Origin: Neoscytalidium dimidiatum
Taxonomy: Eukaryota > Ascomycota > Dothideomycetes > Botryosphaeriales > Botryosphaeriaceae
Direction of reading: 5' to 3'
DNA: 64,000 bases
Assembly: GCA_037367355.1 (NCBI GenBank)
Contig: CM074695.1
Span: 4,588,001-4,652,000 of the forward strand
Numbering within the stretch: position 1 is the stretch's first letter; the number at the start of each line of letters is the position of its first letter. The notes under the pieces were generated by a model. That model was not told where the DNA came from. It did no database searches and saw only the letters and a program-made list of their open reading frames with translations. The position numbers were made by a program, and so were the translations under genes. This document shows, piece by piece, positions 45,700-55,819 of this stretch.

Positions 45700-47307
45700 C
45701 TAATCAATCTTAAATAGTGCGACCATAATGCACGTTCCCATCTGAATGATAAGTCCCCTTCTGCAAAGCTCCTCCTCCGCCTTGTCCTCGCCCCTCTCCG
45801 CCACTTCCAAAAACCTCGCTATATCATCCAACGCGACCAACTCATGCACCACCGCCGTGTCCGCCTCGACCCCTACGTGCTGATATAACCACCTCGTCAC
45901 TTCCTCGACTCTCTCCCCGTGTCCTCCCTCTCTCTCTCCCACAACCCCTTTCCCCTGCACGGAGCCACCCTCTCGCGCCGCACCAGGTCCACCATGCACT
46001 TGACCCTCGTCCGGTCAAACGTAGTCTTGTCGCATACCCGGATCGCGTGCGCCAGCGTTCGCAGCTCGGGTAGGAAGACGGCATGCGCGGTGGGAAGCAC
46101 ATCCCAAGCAGCAATAAGCCATGTCAGGGCGTTGTTGAAGAGGCGCCACTGGCCGGCGTTGAAGAGGGTACTGTTGGGGCCCGCGCCGACGGCGGAGCGT
46201 TTGCTGATGCGAAAGCGGCGGTGGGGGAGGATGGGGAGGCCTTCTCCTGCAGGCAAGGACGAGGGGCGGTCTTGCGCTGGAAGCTCACCGAGGCTCGATG
46301 GGGGGCGAGGTGTCGGCGAGTGAGGGGGAGGGTTGACGGGGTGGGTGTGAGGAGTGGATCTTTTTCCAATCGCCGGGAAGAGAGGGTGACGGTGGCTCGG
46401 TTGAGCCGTCTTCGTGTGGGCGTTTGCGCTTGCCGAGGGCGTGGGAGGCTGGCGGGGTGACGGGCTGCGAGCCTAAAGACGGGGACTCCGTGTCCGGGAT
46501 CGAGGGGGACATCTGGCGAGACTGGTGGGAGAAGTCGGCATGCTTGAGATCAGCCTCGGTGGGATTACCTGTTGCCGCCGTTCCATCGTTTTCGACGTAA
46601 GCTGGAGGAGGGTCGCTAACGAGCGGATTCCACGCAACAGGCGAGCTGGTCTCATCGTAGCCGTTGATGTTGTACGCTGTCCAGTCGTTTTGGACCCATT
46701 CGCGCCCACTGTACGTCTTCTTGTAATCGATGGTTGGTGTTTCGAGGCCTTCATGCAACGCTGTGGAGCATGCGTTTAACAACTGTTCCGCAGACTCTGA
46801 GTACGGTATAGTGATCTTAAGCGCCTTGGCACGTGAAAGCGATCGGAAGCATAGTAGCAGACTTTGAATGATTACGCTGACCGGCGACTGAGGCGGACGG
46901 GAAGGCATAATAACGTAGCCCTGCTCTTTGAGTGCGAGCGACATGTGAAGTATCTTGGATGATGCACCGATACCAGCTTTCTGAAGTTCAGAAGCGTCTT
47001 GGTCATCCTGGGCGGTAGCAACTGAAATGGAAATCGTGTCAAGGCACTCAGCAGGAATGATAAAGTAGACGTCTCTTGTTCCGGTGGCTTTTACATGGAC
47101 GCGCAACGGCAGGTAGAAGCAGATTAGCAGCTTCTTGCCGTCAAAGCCAACGCGTAGAAAGAGATCGCCTCTACTTGGGTCTTTCTCGTCGAGCCGTCCA
47201 AGGAATCGGTTCTGGTCGGTGTGTGGATCGCGCCATTTGGCCAGGACCTGGTGTGTGTGACCCTCCACCAGGTTCTTGGAGTCGAGCACACATGGGCGAT
47301 GTTCCAT
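45700..47307 (-). CDS. Unrecognised fungal protein with PPAY motif (paralogue B), frame uncertain near the 3' end
   Basis: This is a distant paralogue of the gene at 32357-33991. Shared blocks in order: RDVYFIIPAECL, GASSKILHMSLALKEQGYVIMP, LLLCFRSLSRAKALKI, WNPLVSDPPPAYVEN (PPxY again after WNP..DPPP), a disordered Pro/Ser middle with KRKRPHEDG, then ALTWLIAAWDVLPTAHAVF and RWLYQHVGVEADTAVVHELVAL. Exon 1 (47307-46289) joins exon 2 (from 46203) through an 85-base GTGAGC...CATCAG intron that keeps the phase. A second change of frame is then needed within the GA-rich stretch 45920-45950; no convincing intron is visible there, so a 1-2 base indel in that tract, or a sequencing slip, is likely. 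The gene may thus be damaged at its 3' end. The ATG at 47307 is preferred; one at 47319 is also in frame. Confidence 0.6.
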
Positions 47308-48841
47308 GATACAGAGCACGCTCAGATCTATCAGTCAGAATCAACCATTGTAATTGCTAAACTATAACCCTTGCACTGTACGCGCAAGAATCCCACCCGC
47401 CCAGGCTTTTGCAAAGGTTGCTACTTGATAGCTATTTGAGAGCAGCCTTGACTCGAATTCGAGAAAACGAAAAAGGGCAAAGTGAAGCTCGGTCCGTAAC
47501 GAGACACAGTCCACAGCCACGTTCTCCGGGAGGGCAACGCTTATCCGACGTTCCCCGGGAGGGCATTCTCAAAATGCGTTCCGTGTGGGAGGGTCTTCAA
47601 CGCGTGCGTTCCGTGCGAGAGGGTAGCAGAAACGTGCGTCGCTCGGAAGGACTACCTTGTGCTCAAAATAACTAACGGCAGTACTTAAGAATTAGTATAC
47701 GTGCATTCGCTTTTGGTGGGAGGAATGCGTAAGATCAATTGGAGAGCGGTAGCGTACGTAAGAAAGCAGAATGAAACCGTTACGTTGTCAGGGCGGCGAG
47801 CCTCGTATCGGAGAAACGCAATTTGTTGGAAACGGAGAAAGGCCGGGCTGGCGGGCGCTCCGTTTCTTAAGTGCGCCGCCCCGCTTCGAGTCACGTGAGT
47901 CATCCGCAAGGCCGCAACGCGACATGCCCAGGCCAAATCTATAATTACCTAGCTCGTGGCCCGCGACCGACGTGGCCGCCGACCCATTGTCGCCCAGCCT
48001 GCGCGCTGCCTATGGCATCGCCGTCCTCACCTCGCACGCGCAAACTATCGATGCCCGCCGACCGGGCTGTTCTTAAGGGACATATCGAGTGGTACATACC
48101 GTCAGCCCATCAAAATCCCCGTTATCGTCCACCTTGAATGCATCCAGGCTGGCGAGCTCGCCTCGCGCATTCACCCTGACGGCTCAATTCCTATGACACC
48201 AACACCGCGGTTCACAACCTTTTCCCCAACTTCACTTCGAAATGCGACATATAATTGATGTATTCCTGAAACCTCTAGGCGTCCGTGATGTGGGGCCTAA
48301 GATGTCTTGAACGGTTAACTGGGCTCGTGGAATTATCATCATGAAGGTGATCTTACCCGCTTCCCGTCGGCTATGAAGCACTATTCACGTGAAAATCTTT
48401 CTCGGATCCGCGACAGCGCGTATAGCTGCGAAGCTAAGATTCGGGAATCTAGCTAAGGAAATCGAGGGCTTTCGAATGATACCGTGTTAGCGCGATTTCT
48501 CGAGGTCGATTTCGAAGGTGGTTGTGTAGGGTTTGTAACAGTGGCGTCTTTTTTTTTTTTTTTTCCCGCCCAGTCCGATGATCCGCTCCCTTTCTACTAT
48601 CGTTATTAGTATATTCTATGCAACTCGGACTATTTTCCGTCTTTAAGAATTCATGCTATTTTCTAATCATGTTGAGAAGAACGGGGTGGAGATTACAGAC
48701 AGGATGAAGAACTCAAGGGGGCAAAAACTGATAGTCTCTTCGAACACTATTTCGATGCTTGGACAACACGAGCTCAAGGCAGAGCATCGGAAAGAAGTCT
48801 GCGACATCAAGAGAATATTCAATTATCCATGTTCTAGCTTC
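47308..48841. other. Intergenic region with short degenerate repeats
   Basis: No gene is supported. Between 47520 and 47650 a GGGAGGG/GCGTTCC motif recurs four to five times (see findings). A T run of about 19 bases lies at 48548-48566. Confidence 0.4.
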
Positions 48842-50068
48842 TTACACTCCCGGCCCCTGGGTGACGTCGAACATGGAGCCCAGGATGTCCGGGAAGCTCG
48901 CGTTCCTCCAGGCGCTCCACTCCTTGTTCACCAGGCCGAACGTCTCCTCAAAGTTCGTGCGGCCGTCCCTGATGTAGTAGCTCCCCTGCAGGGCCCAGAA
49001 GGCCCAGTCGGCATCGTTCCCCTTCATGTAGTCGACGAGGCAGGTGTAGTACCCGATCTCGGCGGCCGAGGGGGTGTCCAGGTTCCAGCCGAACTCGCTG
49101 AGCCACAGCGGGCCGGTGTAGGCCTGGCCCTCGGCCAGCAGGAAGCCCGTCTTCTGGCCCAGCTTGGCCTGGTGGTCGGCGCAGTCCGAGTACGACCACG
49201 ACCACTGGTAGTTGTGGAACTCCCAGACGACCTTGTCCGGGTAGGCGGAGCGGTCCAGCGGGCGGCCGTACAGGAAGCTCAGGTCGGTCGCGTAGCTGGG
49301 GCCGCCCACGACCATGAGGAGGTCCGGGTTGGCGGCGTGGATGGCGTCGAGGCCCTGGCCGACGAACTTGTACCAGTCGGCGTGGTCGTCCTGGTCCTGG
49401 CCGGCGCCGGCGCGCAGCTCGTTGCGCAGGGCCATGCCGACGACGTTGGGGTGCTGCGCGGCGAAGGCGGCCATGGCGGACAGGCCCTGCAGCCAGGCGG
49501 TCGTGTTGAAGTAGCGGCTGCTGGCGTCGTTGTAGCCGGCGGCCTGGTCCCACCAGCCGTTGCCGTCGGAGCCGCCGCAGCACCACGACGCGCGCGAGAC
49601 GTGGTTGTCGAGCACGACGAGCACGCCGCGGGCGGCCAGCTCGTCGACGACGCGCGCGAACGTCGACTGCGTCGTGGCCGAGGCGACCCACGGGTTCGCC
49701 GCGACGACGGAGTCGTACAGCGCGGTCATGTCGGCGGCGGCGATGCCGGCGCTCTCGCCCGCGGCGGCGAAGGCGGAGGAGACGGGCTCGGCAGGGTTGA
49801 CGGCCATGTCGATGGCGTAGGTCAGGCGCACGCAGTTGAAGCCGTTGGCGGCGAGCCAGCCGGCGATGTTGGCGACGGGCTGCGCCTGCAGGCCCTCCGG
49901 GATCTTGGTCTCCATGTGGCCGGCCCAGTTGGCGCACCGCAGCTTGACGCGCGCGTTGTTCGAGTCCACGATCCAGCGGCCGGAGGTGTGGAGGACCTGG
50001 GCGGAGGCCTGGGCTGCCACGAGGCCGAGGCCTGCCATGGCGAGGCTGAGGTAGTTGGAGTTCCACAT
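48842..50068 (-). CDS. Secreted GH5-family glycoside hydrolase
   Basis: Single exon, 408 residues from the Met at 50068. An upstream in-frame Met at 50152 would put a non-hydrophobic extension before the signal peptide, so it is not preferred. Residues 1-24 are a signal peptide (MWNSNYLSLAMAGLGLVAAQ). The TIM-barrel of the GH5 cellulase superfamily is clear: LRCANWAGHMETKIPEGL, GFNCVRLTYAIDMA, GVLVVLDNHVS, GMALRNELRAG with acid/base Glu217, WEFHNYQWSW, LWLSEFGW with nucleophile Glu325, and a closing WALQGSYY. No carbohydrate-binding module or linker is attached. It should cut beta-linked polysaccharide outside the cell; which glucan or mannan cannot be read. The long opposite-strand frame here is a shadow. 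Confidence 0.92.
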   Translation of the reverse strand: MWNSNYLSLAMAGLGLVAAQASAQVLHTSGRWIVDSNNARVKLRCANWAGHMETKIPEGLQAQPVANIAGWLAANGFNCVRLTYAIDMAVNPAEPVSSAFAAAGESAGIAAADMTALYDSVVAANPWVASATTQSTFARVVDELAARGVLVVLDNHVSRASWCCGGSDGNGWWDQAAGYNDASSRYFNTTAWLQGLSAMAAFAAQHPNVVGMALRNELRAGAGQDQDDHADWYKFVGQGLDAIHAANPDLLMVVGGPSYATDLSFLYGRPLDRSAYPDKVVWEFHNYQWSWSYSDCADHQAKLGQKTGFLLAEGQAYTGPLWLSEFGWNLDTPSAAEIGYYTCLVDYMKGNDADWAFWALQGSYYIRDGRTNFEETFGLVNKEWSAWRNASFPDILGSMFDVTQGPGV

Positions 50069-52496
50069 GTCAGATGCTGCCGTGGTCTCCCCCCGGTGGT
50101 GTGTTATCGTCCCTGGGAGGTGTGTGTAGGGCTGGCTCGAAAGGAACGGCACATGGCGGTGTTTTATACTGCTGCTGATCTATATATAAAAGGAAACATC
50201 GTTTCCCTGGATCCGCGAGAGGGGGAACACGAGCGTGAAGGCGTGTGTGTGTGGAGCCGGCGGACCGGGCCACCGTCGATACAGGACAGGCAGGATGGTC
50301 CGGATTCAGGCACTCGCGCCAGGGGATCCGGTGGATGGTCTGAACGCATTGTTTTATGGAGGGTTTGCGAGGCAGGGCCCAGGCTGTGGGGTGATTCGGT
50401 CGAGTCAACAGCGAGCTTCAATGTCCGCGGTTTGGCCGATGGCATCAGCACGAATCGCGGCAGCAGTTTCGTCGGTTTGGCTCAAGGCACAGCCTTCTTT
50501 TCGGGAAGTTTACGCACAGGGACGAATAGCGTCTGGCCGGTCCGGCCGGGTACTATCTTTGGGCATGTTGCGATTTGTGGAAAAAACCGGGTTCGCGTGG
50601 ACGAAGGCGGGCAGTTTCTACTTTGTTTCGGCCCAAGCCTGGCCCATAACAGTCTGCTCAGCGGTGGGCTGCTTGGCGTTCTGGTCCTTCGTATTGTTCA
50701 TTCGCTTCTCCAAACTTGACCATACTGAAGCAGCAGTCGACTCGGGCGCCCGATCACGCCAATTGTTTTGTTTGTCAGCGCCGATTGCCATTTCGAGCAA
50801 CCCAGCCACGATGCAGTCCATCTGGATCGTCACGACTCACGAGCTCAAGATTAAACTAAGATTAAAGATAAGGTGCGGTGGGTGCATGCGGGTCGCCGTG
50901 CGATTCACGGTGACGTCAGCTCCGGTGGGAGAGGAAACACCTTCCGTTCCTGAGGATGTATTCCACGTTACGTTTCGATGCGAGTGGAATGATCCCAAGG
51001 AAGCGCCAATTGATCATGTGCACGCAATAGTCTTCCAGACGGAGCTAAAAGCAAGGAACAAGGAGAGTTTACATCGCAACGGGCCTCGCGTGAGGTTATT
51101 GAATACAGTAGCATGGCCGAGGGGTGCGGGGTGCTCCAGGCCACAGGTGGGGCTTCATCCAACGCGGACCGGTCATACAATCCCCGAACCGAGGCCATTA
51201 GCCAAAATGCACCCGAGCTCGTGAACGTCCAGAATCTTTGTCTCAGTAGTATTGATATCTCTTAGTTATAAGCATATTTGATGCCTTGCAGTGACCTGCA
51301 TAGGTCCAGTGGGCTCGTCGTGCATTCGTCCTCAGTCTGTATGTACTCTTCGGAGCCAGATTACCGAGCCACGCGCGGCAAACTATGGGATGCACCTCCG
51401 GCCTGCCGACCGAAGATATTAACCCGCCCTCTTCTTCTTTCGTCTTGAGCTTGTCCTTGAAGGCTACAGCCAGATGAATTATTGTGGCCATTCAGCAGAG
51501 CTAATCTCTGAGGCGTAACCGATTCCGGACTCTGTTGCGACGACAGACGACAGGATCAGACTAACTATTATACAGTCGTACCGATGCCTCGCTGACCCGG
51601 AGTCGCTACTCGATCAGTTAAGAGCCCTCTTGGCAGCTACACATGTTTTCATGGATGCTCTGAGGACCTTGGAATTTCACCGTTGCTTGGACCAAACTGG
51701 AAAACACAACACTGTAGGTATATGTGCGATTTCCTTCTGAACCGACACCGAAAAGTCCATCTTCCAGCTTCTGCCTCACTTAACAACATCTACCCCAAAC
51801 GGAACAACCTCACAGCCACGCCCTCATCCTCCTCCACCTTCTCACACCCGGCCTTTGTCTTTCCATAACTTCTGTTATTGTTCAAAAAAAAAAAGAGACA
51901 ACAACAACTTTGACGTTGATCAAAGCTGCTGGGTCGGTTGCGGAGAAGGACGTGAGTCTGATGAAACTATTTCAGTTCGTACTCTTCTTGGACAGCACGT
52001 CCGCTTCACCGCTCATAACCTAGAGACGACAGGGAGGAATTACTTGCGTAAAGGCTCCTGCAGGAGTGGGTGGCTTCCCACTGCGTGACTGATTGGCTGG
52101 TTCTCTTTCCGGCCGGGGCTGAGGGCCAAAAGTTTGGGGCTGAAGCTGACACTGGGGGCCAATTGGAGGAGGGGCTTAGCGCTGGCTCAAGAGTAATTGT
52201 CCGAAAACTTCTAGGAAATAAGCTTAATTGATAAGCTTAAGATAGCAAGTGCGAAATAATATGACAAAATTTTCATCGTGCATGTTGGAAGCTTCATGTC
52301 AATAAAAAAAGACGAAGCAATATCGAATCCTATCTTATTGAAGAGCTCTTTCCTGCAAGTCTTGGTGCGCTGCTGCTACAAGTTACAGAATTTCAGCCAC
52401 CTGGGCGCAGTGATTCACTTAAGATACTGAAATTTGGTACCGACGAAGTAGTGCACCACAGCCAAGTGGAGGGTCGGCCAAAAGGCATACATACCC
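50069..52496. other. Gene-poor region
   Basis: The first 100-150 bases carry a TATATATA element (50180-50187), about 110 bases upstream of the GH5 start. It is a good candidate for that gene's TATA box. I see no supported gene in the remaining 2.3 kb; + strand frames at 50235-51224 and 51683-51868 have no family features. Confidence 0.45.
50180..50187 (-). promoter_or_regulatory. Candidate TATA box of the GH5 gene
   Basis: TATATATA lies about 112 bases upstream of the preferred start codon at 50068, a usual distance for a fungal TATA element with a short leader. Its position also supports the downstream Met, because the upstream Met at 50152 would leave almost no leader. Confidence 0.4.
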
Positions 52497-55241
52497 CTAC
52501 AACTCCTTGACGGCTTCTTCAAGTTCAGACTCTATTAAGGCTAAGTTCTGAATAGCCGCCAATCCATACAGAGCTGTAATATTCGTAGACACCCATGGTG
52601 CTTCTTCTACTAGTACCAGACTCCTACTGTCATCTACCACGTGGCTGGTCCATTCGGCATCCCTTCGGTACCCGTCGCTGAAGAAGAACTCCCTCCAAGC
52701 TTGCTGTGCAAGGAGTGAAACATTACCCTGCTTTGCAGCGTATGCTGTAAGTCTAGAGTGTCCCTGTTTCAACTGTAATTTCCCGAAGCTCACTCCGAAC
52801 CTCCTGATCTGTTCGTCAGCTGAAGCATTGAAATGCAAGCAGTACTCAAGCCAGGCTTCCTTAAATCCCAGGGGAGTGTCACTCCCCAGCGAGTCCAGAA
52901 GATCAGCGCAAATCTCAAATAAGCCGAACATTGCTGAGAGATGTGAAACCTTCACCACACCTTTGTTTCCCTGGTCTTCAGGCGGTGGCGCAATCGTACC
53001 TGCCTGTAAATTGTACGAGACCTGACCGGTGACAAATCCGTTTTTCAAGGAAGCTATCCCGCTCATGGTTAGCAGTAGCCGGCCCTTTGCTTCCTCCCAC
53101 CTTGGGCCACGTCTTTCCCATTCGGTAAACCATGATGCTGCGAGAGCAGACCAGTCCGTACCTAGCGATATGGTGAGCGCCTTTGGATCCGGTTTGTACG
53201 TATCCCGATCCTTCCTAACTTTTCGATAGGGATCCAGAGTCAAGAATGTCTTCTCTGTCTCCAGGGTTTCTTCCATGAGATCTCTTGTCCTCTCGTCACC
53301 GGTGAGGTAGTAGAAAAATCTCCTGTACAGAGCATTCGAGATACGGGCTTGTTTACAGCTGTCGCCCCAGTGCTGTACTCCATGCCGCGTGCCAAGCCCT
53401 TTGTATTTCCCGAGGTGGTAGACATCAACTTCGCCGGTGTGCCTGGTCAATGCTTCAGCCATGCGGTACACATCTGCTCGGCTGGTGCGGAGGAAGTAAA
53501 GCCAGAGCCAAAGATCCGGGGAGAGCTCCGAGTTGTCCCAAGCGTAGCCTCCCACGTCGTACCGCCAGGTGTGCCGGTCGGCGTCGTACGTATGCATGAT
53601 ATCGCCGTGGTCCCAGAAGCCATACCACTTCCGTTGTTCCACCTGATTCTTGTAGAAGCTGAAGAGAAATTCCAACCTCCGATCCACCTCCTGTCTCACG
53701 CCACTCAACGATCCATGCGACGCCGGCGACCAATACTTCCCAAACGCACCCGTCTCGTAGATCCTCTCCGCCGCAGCCACCAGCACCGGCGGCGCCCTCA
53801 CCCACCTCGTCAACTCTGCCAACTCCTCCGCGCTCGGCGTCTCCTCCGCCGCCAACAACACAACCTCACTCGTCCGCGCCACCCCCTCCGGCGACCCCAT
53901 CCCGTCCTCCCAATCCTCATACGTCACCGCCATCGCCTCCAGCTGCCCCGCGTACCCGCCCTCCCCCATCCCTCCCCTCCAAGCCCGCACGTCCATCGGA
54001 CCCCCCTCCGGACTCCACAGCCAAACGCTCACCTCCGCGCCCTCCTCCCCGGCTCCCCCTCTCCCTCCCACGCCCCTGACCCCCAGCCCCGTCGGCCACC
54101 TCTCCCAAAACCACCGCAACCCGACGGCCACCCCGCCCACGCCGGCGCCCCCGACGTACGCCACGCCCCCGGCCCGGCCCCCGCTCGGGCCCCTCACCCA
54201 CGCCCTGCCCGGCCCCGTCCGCTTCTCGACCGCGAACGCGTCCGCGCCGCGCTGCGCCAGCCGCCACTCGCGCCACACCGGCACCCGCCCGACCCGCTCT
54301 CCCATGTCGTCGCCCCACGTCGCCCGCGCCGGGCACGGCGTGCCCGCCATCTGCGCGCGCCGGACGCCGGCGCCCGGGTCTTTCCAGAGGCCGGTGAGGC
54401 CCTGCGCGGCGTCGGTGAGGACGCCGCCGCCGCTGGCAGAGGTGAAGCGGAGGGGGACGTCGTAGGCGGGGACGAGGGAGGTCGGGGGCACGGTCAGCCG
54501 GAGGGCGAGGCCGCGGATGTGCGGGGCCGCCTGGGGCAGGTTGGCGTGGACGAGGGTGTGGGTGAGGCGAAGGAGAGGGGAGCGGGCGTGGAGGGTGAGG
54601 TAGAGAGCGAAAGGGAGAGTTGGCGAGATAGAGGACGAGAGGCAGGATGGGGAGGCGTGGTGGCCGGTTATTTTGATGGTGGTGCGGAGGGGCCCGGCGC
54701 GCTCGATGGTCGTGGAGGCGATGGCGCTGGTGAGCTTGTGGTGGGTGGTTGGGTGGGCGGGGATGTCGTCGTCGTCTGGGATGGCGGATTGGGTGAGGAG
54801 GACGAGGTGGGCGTTCGTGCCGACGGTGGTGTTGGTTTTGTTGGCGGTGATGCGGGTGATGAGGGTGGAGCCGGATTTGGGAAAGACGGCGGTTATGGCG
54901 CCGGTGTTCACGGTGATGGAGTCGTCGGATTCCTGGACTTGGATGGCTGGTTCTTTTGGGATCTGATGGGCTTGGTGTGCGGTGCTGGCGTGGACGGTGT
55001 AGCCTCCTTTGGATGTTTCGCCAGCGGGAGTTGCGTGGGCTGTCCACTTGATGGAGTCGTCGGGCCAATAGGCGGTAATCCAGGACTGCAGTGGCACATG
55101 TTTTCCATCCGAGCTGGTACATGTAAATTCCTTATCTCGTGCTTTGTATTTTCCTCTTTCCCAGGGCAGGCCGAATGTCGTCCCGTAGTTGTAATGAGGT
55201 GGTGCTTCAAGCCACTTGACGTGAACAGATTGCGTGGGCAT
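52497..55241 (-). CDS. PL26-type exo-rhamnogalacturonan lyase (PcRGLX/YetA-like)
   Basis: Single exon, 914 residues, the usual size of the PL26 family, whose founder as I recall is PcRGLX4 of Penicillium chrysogenum. The N-terminal domain starts VKWLEAPPHYNYGTTFGLPWERG, with LQSWITAYWPDDSIKWTAHA, as in that family. A beta-rich central domain (130-480) is Pro/Thr-rich in its first part and Gly-rich later (VGGAGVGGVAVGLRWFWERWP). The C-terminal alpha/alpha domain has WYGFWDHGDIMHTYD, WRYDVGGYAWDNSELSPDLWLW, GTRHGVQHWGDSCKQARISN. There is no signal peptide, so it should act inside the cell on imported rhamnogalacturonan oligosaccharides, releasing unsaturated galacturonosyl-rhamnose by beta-elimination. 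It is divergent from the permease at 55820. The 766-codon frame on the other strand is a shadow. Confidence 0.88.
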   Translation of the reverse strand: MPTQSVHVKWLEAPPHYNYGTTFGLPWERGKYKARDKEFTCTSSDGKHVPLQSWITAYWPDDSIKWTAHATPAGETSKGGYTVHASTAHQAHQIPKEPAIQVQESDDSITVNTGAITAVFPKSGSTLITRITANKTNTTVGTNAHLVLLTQSAIPDDDDIPAHPTTHHKLTSAIASTTIERAGPLRTTIKITGHHASPSCLSSSISPTLPFALYLTLHARSPLLRLTHTLVHANLPQAAPHIRGLALRLTVPPTSLVPAYDVPLRFTSASGGGVLTDAAQGLTGLWKDPGAGVRRAQMAGTPCPARATWGDDMGERVGRVPVWREWRLAQRGADAFAVEKRTGPGRAWVRGPSGGRAGGVAYVGGAGVGGVAVGLRWFWERWPTGLGVRGVGGRGGAGEEGAEVSVWLWSPEGGPMDVRAWRGGMGEGGYAGQLEAMAVTYEDWEDGMGSPEGVARTSEVVLLAAEETPSAEELAELTRWVRAPPVLVAAAERIYETGAFGKYWSPASHGSLSGVRQEVDRRLEFLFSFYKNQVEQRKWYGFWDHGDIMHTYDADRHTWRYDVGGYAWDNSELSPDLWLWLYFLRTSRADVYRMAEALTRHTGEVDVYHLGKYKGLGTRHGVQHWGDSCKQARISNALYRRFFYYLTGDERTRDLMEETLETEKTFLTLDPYRKVRKDRDTYKPDPKALTISLGTDWSALAASWFTEWERRGPRWEEAKGRLLLTMSGIASLKNGFVTGQVSYNLQAGTIAPPPEDQGNKGVVKVSHLSAMFGLFEICADLLDSLGSDTPLGFKEAWLEYCLHFNASADEQIRRFGVSFGKLQLKQGHSRLTAYAAKQGNVSLLAQQAWREFFFSDGYRRDAEWTSHVVDDSRSLVLVEEAPWVSTNITALYGLAAIQNLALIESELEEAVKEL

Positions 55242-55819
55242 CTTGTCACAGTGGCCAAGCAGCCAGGAGGGTGTCCGGAAGATGCCCAGAAAGTAAGAAT
55301 AGAAAAAGGTATGGTAGCGATATCACGAGAGAGGTCGGTTGATTGTTGTCCGTTGGACGGCCCTAAATGCTCGCTTGGCGGGGTTGCGCGTTGGAGGGGT
55401 TCAATGGCATCACCTCCCCACTTCCGGGAAGGATCTGCCATTTACCACTTACTCACCAAGCATCGCCCCAAGAAAGGCTTGGTGTTGCCAATGCTTGTTA
55501 CTGAAATGTTCCCAATGTCGGATGTATCCCCCCATTGCTGGAAATTCAGAAAGTGTCTCCGGCAGTATCGCACTTCACCGATATACGCCACACGCCGCTG
55601 CTCGGGCGAGAGACCAGCGTTATCTCTGCGCGTCCGGCGTGGTATTTGACGTGATCGACGTTGCATCTGAGCGTACGTCGGCTTCAGCATTTTCTAGAGT
55701 GGGAAGGAAATAAATATGCCACATCCCGGCTTGACTCCCGCCTCTGCCACTGCAGTGTGTTCCTCTGCGGGCCTCTCTTTCCCAGCGTAGCTCCTATACT
55801 CTTGACAGGCTCCAGAAAG
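55242..55819. promoter_or_regulatory. Bidirectional intergenic region between PL26 lyase and MFS permease
   Basis: 578 bases separate the two start codons, which point away from each other. This is the likely shared promoter. I did not find a repeated or palindromic operator that I could assign with confidence. Confidence 0.5.

Noticed and set aside
48653..50719. 688-codon open frame on the + strand
   Set aside because: Antisense to the GH5 gene, whose signal peptide and catalytic residues are clear on the minus strand.
53349..55649. 766-codon open frame on the + strand
   Set aside because: It is antisense to the PL26 lyase, is Arg/Pro/His-rich then Gly/Val-rich, and mirrors GC-rich codons of the real gene; no domain is recognisable.
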